64,000 nucleotides of DNA from Rhizobium sp. WYJ-E13 (GTDB taxonomy: Bacteria; Pseudomonadota; Alphaproteobacteria; Rhizobiales; Rhizobiaceae), in the NCBI RefSeq assembly GCF_018987265.1, contig NZ_CP076854.1:682001-746000 (forward strand), read 5' to 3'. The notes below the pieces were generated by a model that ran no database searches, was not told the DNA's origin, and worked only from the letters and a program-made list of their open reading frames with translations. The position numbers were made by a program, and so were the translations under genes. Positions 8,240 through 17,834 of the stretch are shown here, one piece after another (the first letter of the stretch is position 1; every line of letters starts with the position of its first letter).

Positions 8240-11200
8240 CTAGCGTTTCGGTGCCTTCGACGGAGCCTTCAGCCGGCGCCAGGGTGCATGATCCGTCTTG
8301 ATTGTGATCGATGCGGAAGACGGCAGCAGCGGAACACGCTTTCGGCGTCCGAAGTGGCGTTTGAAGCCGAGGATGTTTTCGACGAAGCTCCGGGTAAAGA
8401 GGCCCGGGCCGCTGGAATAGATGCGCCAGCCGCCATCGACGTCGATCTCGCCCTTCTTGACCTGATCCCAGTCGCTTGTCGCCCGATAACGATCAGGGAA
8501 AGCGGCGTCGCTGCTGCTGAAGTAGGTGTTGCGCTGGCGCAGTGACGCATGCGGCAGGGCGTCCGTGACAGCGATCGGGTTGGCGACGCCGATCGTCTTC
8601 CACAGGGCCTTTGCATCCTCGGCGATGGCAAGCGTTTCGCAGTAGCGCAGATGCGCATGCACATACATGAGGCCGATCTCGCGGCCGAAGAAGGACGAGG
8701 ATTCTGCGCGCCGGAACAGCGTTTCCGGGCCGCCGGCATATGTCGCGGGCCTCTCCATCAGGCGCACGCCGTCGGGGAAGAGCAAGTGCTTCTCGATCAG
8801 CTTCATGTGCTGTTGCCGCTGCTCCGGCGTGAAGAGCTTGCCGAGCATCGCCTGCGTCATCGAGATCAGCGAGTAGTGCAGCCCCGTGCGTTGGTCGTCA
8901 GGATGCAGCAACAGTTCGACGCCATCGTGGGCGGGATCGAAGATGCCGTAGCCGGCAACAACGCCATCGCGGATTAGGTGCCTGTTGAAGTCGCGCCGCA
9001 TGGCGGTGGCGATCTTGCGCAAGCCGGTTGCGTTCGCGCCCTGGCCGATGCGGCGCAGGATGGCGGAGTAGCGCACGAGCTGCTCATAGAGCAGGGAAAC
9101 GGTCCAACTGCTCACCATCCAGTCGCGCAGATGCGGATCGGCCGGCTGCAGGGAATCGTTCCAGTCGCCCTCGCCATAGCGGATCAGATGCGTGCCGGGG
9201 ATGAAACGCTCGCGAACGGTATCGAGAAGCTTGTCGACATGCACGGCGATCGTATCGGCCCGTGCCTTGCCCATGGTCTTGTCATCGCGCCAGGAGACTT
9301 TTTCATCGAGGATGGCAAGGTCTCCGGTCGCTTCGATATAGTCGCAGAGCGCTTTCAGCGGCCAGACGACGATATCGCCATGGCTGTCGCCGGAGCGGAT
9401 GTTGGAATAGGGCTCCAGCATGAACCATTGCGGCCAGTCGCCCTTTTCGAGAAACTGTTCGCTGAAGACCGTCTTCACCACTTCCTTGGCTTCGCTATCG
9501 TGCTCGTAGGCAAGCAGGAATTCAATCGGCCCCTGGCAGGCGTCACGCGTACCCCAGGCTGCCCCGGTATATTGTTCGAGCCCATGGGGCACACTCAGAT
9601 GCACGATCGCATCATGCGCAAGCCATGGCAGCATTGCCGCATGCGCTTGAGCCTCGGCTTTGGGCTTGTCGAACGTCAGGCCGCGGATGGTGTGCTGCCA
9701 GAAGCGCGATGCCGGTGTCAGCATCGCTTCCTGCGTTACGCCGCTTGCGTAGCGTTCGGCCAGGCGCTCAGCCTCCGCCTTATCTGTCATCGAGCCGACG
9801 ACAGCGAAGGAAAACGATTGTGTTTCCTTCGACCGCAGGGCGATGAAAGCGCCGTTGCGGGCAATGCCATCCTCATAGAGAAGCTCGTCTCCGCCGATTG
9901 CCTCCAGGACATCGGGTGTCGGGCTCACCAGCCAGTAGCTGGCATCGGGATACCGTTCGCCCCAGAGCCAGTGCGGATCCGGACGGAAGAGAATGCGTTT
10001 GGCATCATTGTCGAATTCGACATGGCCGCTCGTATCATATTCTCGCTCTCCGAGAACAAGATGGCCGAAGACGAGGAACCGGCAGGGCTTTCCCTCGACC
10101 GAAACCGCCCATTGCATCGCGGCATCCTCCCCGGACGCCGCGGCTGTCACGGTGATGGTGCGATCGGCAAGACGATAGATCCAGCGGCAGTCGCTGAGGC
10201 CGATCTCGAAGACGGAAGGAACAGCGAGAAGCTGCCAGCCCTGGCCTGCGTCGGTCAGGATGCGCAATCCGGTGGTCCGCGTCAGGTTATAGGGATCGCG
10301 GGAGACGGAAAACAGCTTGTGGAAGGAGGTATTGCCGATCGTCAACTGTGCCGCGAAGATGCCCTGCATCCAGCAGGTAGAGGCCAGTGTCGCATCGTCG
10401 AGTAGCATATTCTGCCCGCTGCGCACGATCGCGCCGTGGCGGCGTGCGACCAGCAGTTCTTTCTCCTGAAGTACGACGTGGCGGTTGAGTGAACCCTCGG
10501 GCACGAAAAACGAGAGGAGCTTTCCATCCACACGCTCTTCGAGCATGCGCTCGGGATAGAGGCGGGCGATCGCCTTGTCGTCAAGCGCGTCGACATCAAG
10601 AAGCGCGGCATCCTGCAGGATGCTGCGCGGCGGCGTTCGCTCTGCCGGTCTGGAGCCGTTCTTTTCGATCGTGGTCAGATGGTTGAGGCGGGAAAGATCG
10701 GCATCATCAGATGCCGCCTGATGATCATTAAGGAACAAGCCGAAGAAAGTCGCCGTCACGCCCTCGGCAGATACGGAGAGCGGCTTTGATTGAAGTGCAG
10801 GACAGGCCATTTCATGCTGACGGCGCTGGCTCGGCAGGTCCGTGCCGAAGGGGCCAACCAGCAGATCGTCGCTCCGGGCGGCCGATTGCACGAGCTGGAT
10901 TGCGTCGGTGGCATAGGCGGCGACGCCTTCGAGGCAGCCCTGCGCGAGCCATGGATTGCGCCCGCCACCTTGCTTCAGGTTCTGCCTGTTCATCACGACA
11001 AAACCGAATGCCGGATGCTCGGCAATATGGTGGTCGACATATTGCGAGGCGTAGGCCTCGCTGTTCATCAGGAAGCCACGATCGCCAAGGCCGATATCCT
11101 GAACCAGCACGAGATCGGCCGGCAGCGTCTCCTTGCCGGTATGCGTCAGCGTAACCTGCCAGAACCACGTCGTCTCGGCGGGGGTGAGCACGAGGCTCAC

Positions 11201-11527
11201 CTGATAGTGGACATCTGCGACATCGCCGCTCCAGAAAAAGCCCGTCTCACCGTGGCCGAAGCGACCTCGCGCCCGAGGCCCGACGATCTCTGCAACCGCG
11301 GGCTTCTTGCCGCCGATCCGCAGGTAAAGACGCCCCACGCCGCCGGAAAGCGGCGATCCCTGGATCTGGTTGATCTGCACCGATCCGAGGCTATCGACAT
11401 AGTCGATGGAAAAGAGCGCGCCGTTCGGCAGTGCGGATATGGAGAGGCCGGAGCCATTGGCGATTGTCAGAAGGCCAAGGTCGTCACGGCGGGGCATTTG
11501 CAACTTGCGATTCAGTCTCGAAGACAT
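8240..11527 (-). CDS. GH94-family phosphorylase-like protein, possibly 1,2-beta-oligoglucan phosphorylase
   Basis: The product has 1095 residues. The N-terminal beta-sandwich part (to about 450) contains GRFGHGETGFFWSGDV and GGGRNPWLAQGCLEGV. The C-terminal (alpha/alpha)6 region carries GEGDWNDSLQPAD near residue 785, the GDWND element that holds the general acid in GH94. The length of about 1100 and the two-part layout fit 1,2-beta-oligoglucan phosphorylases better than cellobiose phosphorylases (about 800) or the much longer NdvB/ChvB cyclic-glucan synthases. No transmembrane segment or signal peptide is seen, so it is cytoplasmic. It stands alone with no transporter beside it. Rhizobia make cyclic beta-1,2-glucan, which makes the substrate plausible but unproven. 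The start at 11527 has only a weak ribosome site. Confidence 0.75.
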   Translation of the reverse strand: MSSRLNRKLQMPRRDDLGLLTIANGSGLSISALPNGALFSIDYVDSLGSVQINQIQGSPLSGGVGRLYLRIGGKKPAVAEIVGPRARGRFGHGETGFFWSGDVADVHYQVSLVLTPAETTWFWQVTLTHTGKETLPADLVLVQDIGLGDRGFLMNSEAYASQYVDHHIAEHPAFGFVVMNRQNLKQGGGRNPWLAQGCLEGVAAYATDAIQLVQSAARSDDLLVGPFGTDLPSQRRQHEMACPALQSKPLSVSAEGVTATFFGLFLNDHQAASDDADLSRLNHLTTIEKNGSRPAERTPPRSILQDAALLDVDALDDKAIARLYPERMLEERVDGKLLSFFVPEGSLNRHVVLQEKELLVARRHGAIVRSGQNMLLDDATLASTCWMQGIFAAQLTIGNTSFHKLFSVSRDPYNLTRTTGLRILTDAGQGWQLLAVPSVFEIGLSDCRWIYRLADRTITVTAAASGEDAAMQWAVSVEGKPCRFLVFGHLVLGEREYDTSGHVEFDNDAKRILFRPDPHWLWGERYPDASYWLVSPTPDVLEAIGGDELLYEDGIARNGAFIALRSKETQSFSFAVVGSMTDKAEAERLAERYASGVTQEAMLTPASRFWQHTIRGLTFDKPKAEAQAHAAMLPWLAHDAIVHLSVPHGLEQYTGAAWGTRDACQGPIEFLLAYEHDSEAKEVVKTVFSEQFLEKGDWPQWFMLEPYSNIRSGDSHGDIVVWPLKALCDYIEATGDLAILDEKVSWRDDKTMGKARADTIAVHVDKLLDTVRERFIPGTHLIRYGEGDWNDSLQPADPHLRDWMVSSWTVSLLYEQLVRYSAILRRIGQGANATGLRKIATAMRRDFNRHLIRDGVVAGYGIFDPAHDGVELLLHPDDQRTGLHYSLISMTQAMLGKLFTPEQRQQHMKLIEKHLLFPDGVRLMERPATYAGGPETLFRRAESSSFFGREIGLMYVHAHLRYCETLAIAEDAKALWKTIGVANPIAVTDALPHASLRQRNTYFSSSDAAFPDRYRATSDWDQVKKGEIDVDGGWRIYSSGPGLFTRSFVENILGFKRHFGRRKRVPLLPSSASITIKTDHAPWRRLKAPSKAPKR

Positions 11528-11576
11528 GTGAGATCTCGTGTCGCCTAACAGGGAATCGGAGAATGACGCAAAAATG

Positions 11577-11664
11577 TTTGAGCCAAATAATATCCGTTGT
11601 CACTGAGTTAGATCAGTGACGTGCTGACGAACTCGCATTAAAGCGCAATAAACATTGGCTCAAA
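11577..11664. promoter_or_regulatory. Nested inverted repeats upstream of the GH94 gene
   Basis: An outer pair TTTGAGCCAA (11577-11586) and TTGGCTCAAA (11655-11664) encloses an inner perfect 8-bp pair GTCACTGA (11599-11606) and TCAGTGAC (11613-11620) with a 6-base spacer. All lie 50-137 bp before the GH94 start at 11527 in an otherwise gene-free 294-bp stretch. They look like binding sites for dimeric regulators; the proteins are unknown. Confidence 0.5.
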
Positions 11665-11821
11665 ATCGAGGACAGCAGAACCAATCCGCCTTGGCGCCTC
11701 GACGACGGAGTATTGAAGCGATCACCTTCCGAACGTCGAGGAACAAGATTTTCTCGGGGAGGGCAGATGCATCGAAGACATCCGAGGCCGGTCCGGCGTA
11801 ACGCCGAACCGGCCTGGCTGA

Positions 11822-12577
11822 CTAGATATTCTGACCGCCAGACACTTCAATGCGCTGCGCCGTGACCCAGCCGTTGTCAGGGCCAATCAGGCTGGCGATC
11901 ATCGGGCCGATATCGTCGGGCAACCCGACGCGGCCGAGGGCGATCATGTTTGCAAATGCCTCGTTATAGGCTGGCGTATCGCGAACCGCGCCGCCCAGGA
12001 AATCTGTCGCGATCGCACCTGGAGCGACCGTGTTCGCCGTGATACCGCGACTTCCAAGCTCTTTCGCCATGTAGAGCGTGAGGATTTCGACCGCTCCCTT
12101 AGCTGCAGAATAGGCGGAAAATCCCGGATAGGAAACGCGGGTGAGGCCGGACGAGAAATTGACGATACGGCCGCCATCGACAAGGAGCGGGAGCAGGGTC
12201 TGAGTCAGGAAGAAGACACCCTTGACGTGGACATTGAAGAGATTGTCGAACTGCGCTTCGGTGGTCTCCGCGAAACCCGCCATCTCACCGTGACCGGCAT
12301 TGTTGATGAGGTGATCGAAATTGGTGCGCGACCAGGTAGCCTTCAGAGCGGATCGAACGGCTTCCGCGAAGGCCGGGAACGCCGATATGGTGCCGACGTC
12401 GAGCTGCAGCGCCACTGCCTTGCGGCCGAGAGCTTCTATTTCGGCCACGACAGCCTTGGCTTCTTCTGCGCCATTTCGGTAGGTCAAAACAACATCGCCA
12501 CCATGCTTGGCGATGCTGATGGCCGTGTTACGTCCAAGGCCACGGCTGCCGCCGGTTACGATTGAGATTGTCGTCAT
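11822..12577 (-). CDS. Short-chain dehydrogenase/reductase (SDR)
   Basis: This 251-residue classical SDR has the Rossmann motif TGGSRGLGRNTA near residue 8, NNAGH near 90, a catalytic Ser in NFSSG near 140 and YSAAK near 155. The C-terminus (VTAQRIEVSGGQNI) is also typical. ATG at 12577 follows AAGGAG at 7 bases. It diverges from the AraC-type gene at 12798, which likely controls it. The substrate cannot be told from sequence; NADP(H) use is suggested by basic residues after the glycine motif. Confidence 0.88.
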   Translation of the reverse strand: MTTISIVTGGSRGLGRNTAISIAKHGGDVVLTYRNGAEEAKAVVAEIEALGRKAVALQLDVGTISAFPAFAEAVRSALKATWSRTNFDHLINNAGHGEMAGFAETTEAQFDNLFNVHVKGVFFLTQTLLPLLVDGGRIVNFSSGLTRVSYPGFSAYSAAKGAVEILTLYMAKELGSRGITANTVAPGAIATDFLGGAVRDTPAYNEAFANMIALGRVGLPDDIGPMIASLIGPDNGWVTAQRIEVSGGQNI

Positions 12578-12797
12578 AGGTCAACTCCTTTTGTGCTGAT
12601 TGCTGATCAACACAATGCCCCCAAGCCGATGGGAACTGCTGCCTATTTCTCCAAACGAATTGCCTATTTATCCAAAACCGAAGAGTGGCATCGCCTCACG
12701 CGCTTGCGGCATGACTCAAAGGCCTGCTAATCTAGCGTCATTCAAGGCAGGCAGAGAATATCGACTTGCCTTTTTCTCCATTACTATAGGAGTTCTG

Positions 12798-13685
12798 ATG
12801 AGTTTGCTGGAGATCGTCCGCCGTCATGCAGACATCAACGTCGATCGCTTCGGAGCGGCAGCAACTCCGATCCCCGGTCTGACGGCTATCCGCGCCCTGA
12901 CCCCAAGCGAAATCCAGTTTGCGATCAACAGGCCTCTGGTTGCACTGGTTCTACAGGGCCGAAAGAGAGTGAGCATCGGGCCGGAAACGTTCGACTTCGG
13001 CGCAGGGGATAGCCTCCTGATCACCGCTGACGTCCCCACGGTGAGCCAGATCACAACGGCAAGCCGCGTTGCTCCCTACTATTCTCTCGTTCTCGAACTC
13101 GACCTCGCCATGATCCGCGAACTGGGTTCGGAAATTGGTCCAATGACAGTTTCGACGTCGAAACCCGTTAACCTAGACCCGACGGAAACTGAGGTCGCGG
13201 ACATCGCCGCAAGGCTCATGGGCCTCGTCGATCGGCCCGCAGTCATGCCGATCCTTGCGAGGCAGCATCTAAGGGAAATGCACTTCTGGCTGATGGCCGG
13301 CAAGCACGGAGCCGCAATCCGGGCGCTCGGTCAGACAGATAGCCAGGCGGAGAGAATTGGTCGCGCTATTGCCATCATCCGCGAAGGCTTCGCTCGTCCC
13401 TTACGGGTGAACGAGCTCGCCGAGACGGCGGGCATGAGCCTTTCGTCATTTCATCAGCATTTCCGCACAGTGACCACATTGTCACCACTTCAGTTCCAGA
13501 AGCAGTTGCGCCTGATCGAGGCGCGAAGGCAGATGATCTCGGAAGGCGTTCCGGCGAGTTCGGCTGCGTATTCCGTCGGCTATGAGAGCATCACGCAGTT
13601 CACGAGGGAATATGCCCGCCAGTTTGGGGCACCGCCCGTTCGTGATCTCAAGGCGTTGCTGGAAAATGGCGTAACCGCTGCGTGA
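12798..13685 (+). CDS. AraC-family transcriptional regulator with AraC_N domain
   Basis: The protein has 295 residues. The N-terminal cupin-like AraC_N domain spans about residues 20-180 (LVALVLQGRKRVSIG, FDFGAGDSLLITADVP). Two C-terminal helix-turn-helix motifs lie in about residues 195-290, with LAETAGMSLSSFHQHFRTVT and ending YESITQFTREYARQFG. The start at 12798 has AGGAG 5-6 bases upstream; an open frame from 12600 is not used because its extra residues are non-conserved. Family members usually activate an adjacent divergent oxidoreductase gene, here the SDR at 11822-12577; the 220-bp intergenic region is the likely target. Confidence 0.92.
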   Translation: MSLLEIVRRHADINVDRFGAAATPIPGLTAIRALTPSEIQFAINRPLVALVLQGRKRVSIGPETFDFGAGDSLLITADVPTVSQITTASRVAPYYSLVLELDLAMIRELGSEIGPMTVSTSKPVNLDPTETEVADIAARLMGLVDRPAVMPILARQHLREMHFWLMAGKHGAAIRALGQTDSQAERIGRAIAIIREGFARPLRVNELAETAGMSLSSFHQHFRTVTTLSPLQFQKQLRLIEARRQMISEGVPASSAAYSVGYESITQFTREYARQFGAPPVRDLKALLENGVTAA

Positions 13686-13726
13686 ATTTGACAAGACAAG
13701 CTTTTGTTCAGCGTCCCGGTGTTTCC

Positions 13727-15202
13727 CTAAGCCCGGGCAAACAACGGCAGATTGACTTCAGCCATCAGGTGGCAAGCGGCAAAAACCTCCCCGACGCCGA
13801 TCAGTACGGGCCGGTCGAGGCCGATTTCCGCCATGGCCGAAGAAAGGCCGTCCAGACTGCCGGCCCAGCGCCGCTCGTCGGTATTGGCAACAGAGCTGAC
13901 GATCACAACAGGCGTTCCTGCATCGAGGCCAGCCTCGATCAGCCTGTTCTGGATTGCTCCGGCTGTCCGTCCACCCATGTAGAAGATCGTCGTTTTTCTT
14001 GTGTCTGCGAGCGCCTGCCAGTCGATCGTCTCGGGCAGGTCGCCATGGCGCGAATGGCCGGTGACGAACTGTACGGCTTGCGCGTGATCGCGATGGGTGA
14101 GTGAAACGCCGAGCCGTGACGCCATGGCGCTTGCGGCCGTGATGCCGGGTATGACTTCGACCGAGATATTATGCTGCTTCAGGTAGGCGATTTCCTCGCC
14201 GGCACGGCCGAAGATCATCGGATCGCCGGATTTCAGCCGGGCGACATTCTTGCCGGCCTTGGCGAAGGTCAGCATCATTTCGTTGATATCCTCCTGCCGG
14301 CAACTTGTTCGGCCGCCGCGCTTGCCGACGAGCAGACGTTTTGCCTCGCGCCGCGCAAGTTCAAGAACCTCGTCCGATACGAGATCGTCGAACAGAATGA
14401 CATCGGCGGCCTGTAATGCCCGCACAGCCTTCAGCGTCAGATATTCCGCATCGCCGGGGCCGGCGCCGACGAGCGTTACTCGTCCAACGGGGCGTGTCGG
14501 TGCTGGCCGTTCCATATCGACAAGCAGATCGCGTACGCACACCTCAGTCGGCTCAGCTCCAAAAGCGCGATCGACGAAACGCTCCCAGAAGGCGCGACGC
14601 TCTGCTCCGGGTTTCAAACGAAGGGCAATCTCCTCACGCAGCGACTGGGCAAGGGCTGCCCAGGATTTGAGCGATGCCGGCAGCAGCGTTTCGATGCGGC
14701 GACGAATGGCCTGCGCGAGGATGGGGGCTGCGCCATCCGTCGAGATTGATACCACGACGGGCGAGCGGTTGACGATGGAGCCGAACTGGAACTGGCAGAA
14801 AGCTGGCTTGTCGATCACGTTGACCGGAACCCCGGCCCGCTGCGCGGCCTCGAAAAATAGCCTGGCCTCGGTCTCGTCATCGCAGTCGGCCACAGCAATG
14901 GCTGACCCCGCAAAGGCATCCTCGTGCCATGCTGCAGGGCGATGGCTGAGTGCGCCTTTCGGATGCGTGGATCCTTGTTCGACGAGAGCCGCACAGGCCT
15001 CGCTGAGCTGTTCAGCATAGATCTCGACCTTCGCGCCGGAGGCAGCGAGCAGTTCCGCTTTCCAGGCGCAGGCGTCCGAGCCGCCGGCGACGATGACACG
15101 CTGTCCGGCAAGCGACCAGAAAACCGGCAGTTTGGCGAGCGGGGCCATGCGTGCCGGCGTCCGCACGGCAATCTCATTCTGCAGCGTCTGCAACACAGGC
15201 AT
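13727..15202 (-). CDS. cysG: Siroheme synthase (uroporphyrinogen-III methyltransferase / precorrin-2 dehydrogenase-ferrochelatase)
   Basis: This 491-residue bifunctional enzyme makes siroheme, the prosthetic group of the nitrite reductase encoded upstream. The N-terminal CysG_N-type domain (about residues 20-225) has the NAD-binding start LAGQRVIVAGGSDACAWKAE. The C-terminal SUMT domain (about 230-475) has VTLVGAGPGDAEYLTLKA, LKSGDPMIFGRAGEE and IPGITAASAMASRLG. ATG at 15202 is chosen (GGGG-rich site 8 bases upstream); it overlaps the 3' end of nasA by 29 bp. The frame is open to 15397, but those residues are a shadow of nasA. It is the last gene of the nitrate assimilation operon. Confidence 0.95.
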   Translation of the reverse strand: MPVLQTLQNEIAVRTPARMAPLAKLPVFWSLAGQRVIVAGGSDACAWKAELLAASGAKVEIYAEQLSEACAALVEQGSTHPKGALSHRPAAWHEDAFAGSAIAVADCDDETEARLFFEAAQRAGVPVNVIDKPAFCQFQFGSIVNRSPVVVSISTDGAAPILAQAIRRRIETLLPASLKSWAALAQSLREEIALRLKPGAERRAFWERFVDRAFGAEPTEVCVRDLLVDMERPAPTRPVGRVTLVGAGPGDAEYLTLKAVRALQAADVILFDDLVSDEVLELARREAKRLLVGKRGGRTSCRQEDINEMMLTFAKAGKNVARLKSGDPMIFGRAGEEIAYLKQHNISVEVIPGITAASAMASRLGVSLTHRDHAQAVQFVTGHSRHGDLPETIDWQALADTRKTTIFYMGGRTAGAIQNRLIEAGLDAGTPVVIVSSVANTDERRWAGSLDGLSSAMAEIGLDRPVLIGVGEVFAACHLMAEVNLPLFARA

Positions 15203-17834
15203 TGATGATCCCCCTGATTTCGGCGCGGCAGGAACCGCAATTGGTACCGGCCTTGATTTCGCTGCCGATCGCTTCGACGCTGCGGCAGCCGGAGCGCACG
15301 GCGGCAACGACCTGGTTGACGCCGACGCTGAAGCAGGAACAGACCGTCGCGCCCGGATCGGGCACGTCAGCACCCGGGCGGCCGGCGATGATGGCAAAGC
15401 GGCGGCCTAGGTTGCGGTGGTCGGCGGTCAACTGCGACACCGCCCAATTGCGGGCGACGGCAACCGGCTCTCGTGCAAGGAAGAGCGCGGAAAGCAGTTT
15501 CTCTCCATCGAAGAAGGCAAGGCGCCGGTCACCGGATTGACGGTCGGCATAACCTAGTGGTTCGACATGGTCAGGGATGGCGAAGGTCTGCCGGCACCAT
15601 GCCGTCCAATCTTCGAGGTTGTCGTTGAAAGCAAGCTCCAGCCTCCAGCCACCCTCCGCCTTTGCAAGTGCCCAATAGTCCGCATTGGGAGCCTTGGGCC
15701 TCGCTATGCTGACGGCAAAGCCATAGTGGTCTGCGCGATAACGGCTGACGGCGACTGCGACATTCTTGGAGGCGGGTTGCCCTGAAACGGGATCGGTCGC
15801 CGGCTTTACGACAGCTCCGATACGTCCCCGTGCGGAATTCTGGTCGCTCCAGTGCATCGGCACGAAGACGCTGCCGCGTGCCTGCCGGTCAGTTACAAGT
15901 GCGCGGATGACGGCCTTTCCGTAGGGGCTTTCGACCTGGACCAAGGCGGCATCGGCTATGCCGAGTTCCATCGCATCGCGCGGATGGATTTCCGCGAAGG
16001 GCTCGGCAATGTGGGATGATAGCCGCGCGCTCTTTCCCGTGCGTGTCATTGTGTGCCACTGGTCGCGGATGCGGCCGGTGTTTAGCGTAAAGGGATAGGC
16101 GCCATCGGTTTTGTCGGTTGCCGGCGCCTCGACCGCTATGAAGCGCGCCTTGCGATCGGGGTGAAAAAAACCACCTTCGGCGAAGAACCGCGTTTCTTGG
16201 CTGTCCGTCCCGGAAGGCTGAGGCCACTGGAACGGTTTCAACGCGTCATATGCCGGAGTCCGCGTTTCGGCATAGGCGCCGATATCGAAGTCGCGGCTGC
16301 CGTCATTCTCGAACGCGGAAAGGGCCGCGTGTTCGGCAAAGATGACCGCCGGCGATGGATAATCGAAGGCGGCGGCAAAACCCATCCTGCGTCCGACTTC
16401 TGCCAACTGCCACCAGTCGGCACGTGCCTCTCCCGGCAAATCGAAAAAGGGGCGCTGCCTGGATATGCGACGCTCCGAATTGGTGACCGTACCATCCTTC
16501 TCGCCCCAGCCGAGCGACGGCAGGAGCACATGTGCGTGCCGTGTCGTGTCCGTCTTGTGCAGGATATCGGACACCACGACGAAGGGGCAGGCAGCAATCG
16601 CTGCCTCGACCCTGGTGGTATCGGGCAGTGAAACGACGGGATTGGTCGCCATGATCCAGAGTGCCTTGATACGCCCCCCCTCGACGGCGCGGAACAAGTC
16701 GACGGCTTTCAGACCGGGTCTGGCGGCAATGTCGGGCGCATTCCAGAAGCGCTGCACCCGGTCGCGATCATCAGCGCTTTCGATCGCCATGTGAGCGGCG
16801 AGCATATTCGCGAGCCCGCCGACCTCGCGCCCGCCCATCGCATTCGGCTGGCCCGTCAGCGAAAACGGTCCCATGCCGGGTCTACCGATGCGCCCTGTCG
16901 CCAGGTGGCAATTGATGATGGCATTGACCTTGTCGGTGCCGGAAACGGACTGATTGACGCCCTGGCTGTAGCAGGTGACGACCTTCTCGGTCGTCTCGAA
17001 CAGTCGAAAGAACTCTGTCACCTGCATGGCCGGCAGACCGGTGCGCTCAAGCAGGTCGTCTATGGTTAGTGCGGCGGCAGCGGCGAAGGCAGTGCCAAAA
17101 CCTTCGGTATAGGCGCCGATATAGTTCTGGTCGATCGCGGGGCCTGCCGCGAGATGGGCGAGCAGCCCCATGAAGAGCGCCACGTCGCCATCGGGCCGGA
17201 TGGCGAGATGCAGGTCGGCGATATCGCATGTCATCGTCCGGCGCGGATCGATGACGACGATCTTCAGGCCCGGCCGGGCAGCCTTGGCGGCAGCGAGCCG
17301 CTGGTAGATGACGGGATGGCACCAGGCCAGGTTGGAGCCGGTCAGTATGACGAGATCGGCAAGCTCAATATCTTCATACAGGACCGGCACCGTATCCGAA
17401 CCGAAAGCGCGCCGGTGACCGGCGACTGAGGAAGACATGCAGAGACGGGAATTCGTGTCGATATTGGCCGAACCGATGAAGCCTTTCATCAGCTTGTTGG
17501 CGACGTAGTAATCCTCGGTCAGAAGCTGACCCGAGACATAAAAAGCGATGGCATCAGGGCCATGTTCAGCAATGGTCTCGAAAAACCTGCTGGCGACGAG
17601 ATCGAGCGCCTCATCCCAGCCTGCCTGTCTGCCATTGATTTCAGGATGGAGGAGGCGGCCATCGAGATCGATCGTTTCGGCAAGCGCCGACCCCTTCGAA
17701 CAGAGCCGGCCGAAATTGGCCGGATGTTCCGGATCTCCCTTCACGGTCACCGTACCGGCCTCGTCCACACGGGCGATCACACCGCAGCCGACGCCGCAAT
17801 AGGGACAGGTGGTCTTGACCTCCGCTCCCATCAT
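15174..17834 (-). CDS. nasA: Assimilatory nitrate reductase, catalytic subunit
   Basis: This 886-residue cytoplasmic molybdopterin enzyme reduces nitrate to nitrite. A [4Fe-4S] motif TTCPYCGVGCGV starts near residue 8 and its last Cys is in GRLCSKG. The bis-MGD domains follow (ASRFFETIAEHGPDAIAFYV, LTGQPNAMGGREVGG). A BFD-like [2Fe-2S] domain sits at the C-terminus (TVCSCFSVGVNQ and TNCGSCRAEI), as in Klebsiella and Paracoccus-type NasA. There is no Tat signal, which supports an assimilatory role. Two consecutive ATGs (17834, 17831) overlap the nirD stop. It lies between nirD and cysG in the operon. Confidence 0.96.
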   Translation of the reverse strand: MMGAEVKTTCPYCGVGCGVIARVDEAGTVTVKGDPEHPANFGRLCSKGSALAETIDLDGRLLHPEINGRQAGWDEALDLVASRFFETIAEHGPDAIAFYVSGQLLTEDYYVANKLMKGFIGSANIDTNSRLCMSSSVAGHRRAFGSDTVPVLYEDIELADLVILTGSNLAWCHPVIYQRLAAAKAARPGLKIVVIDPRRTMTCDIADLHLAIRPDGDVALFMGLLAHLAAGPAIDQNYIGAYTEGFGTAFAAAAALTIDDLLERTGLPAMQVTEFFRLFETTEKVVTCYSQGVNQSVSGTDKVNAIINCHLATGRIGRPGMGPFSLTGQPNAMGGREVGGLANMLAAHMAIESADDRDRVQRFWNAPDIAARPGLKAVDLFRAVEGGRIKALWIMATNPVVSLPDTTRVEAAIAACPFVVVSDILHKTDTTRHAHVLLPSLGWGEKDGTVTNSERRISRQRPFFDLPGEARADWWQLAEVGRRMGFAAAFDYPSPAVIFAEHAALSAFENDGSRDFDIGAYAETRTPAYDALKPFQWPQPSGTDSQETRFFAEGGFFHPDRKARFIAVEAPATDKTDGAYPFTLNTGRIRDQWHTMTRTGKSARLSSHIAEPFAEIHPRDAMELGIADAALVQVESPYGKAVIRALVTDRQARGSVFVPMHWSDQNSARGRIGAVVKPATDPVSGQPASKNVAVAVSRYRADHYGFAVSIARPKAPNADYWALAKAEGGWRLELAFNDNLEDWTAWCRQTFAIPDHVEPLGYADRQSGDRRLAFFDGEKLLSALFLAREPVAVARNWAVSQLTADHRNLGRRFAIIAGRPGADVPDPGATVCSCFSVGVNQVVAAVRSGCRSVEAIGSEIKAGTNCGSCRAEIRGIINACVADAAE

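Noticed and set aside
8978..10405. A 475-codon open frame on the plus strand opposite the GH94 gene
   Set aside because: The GH94 protein on the minus strand is well supported; this frame shows no domain and no ribosome site.
15203..15397. 65-residue N-terminal extension of CysG
   Set aside because: It reads nasA in another frame and is Ala/Pro/Arg/Ser-rich; the family start fits ATG 15202.
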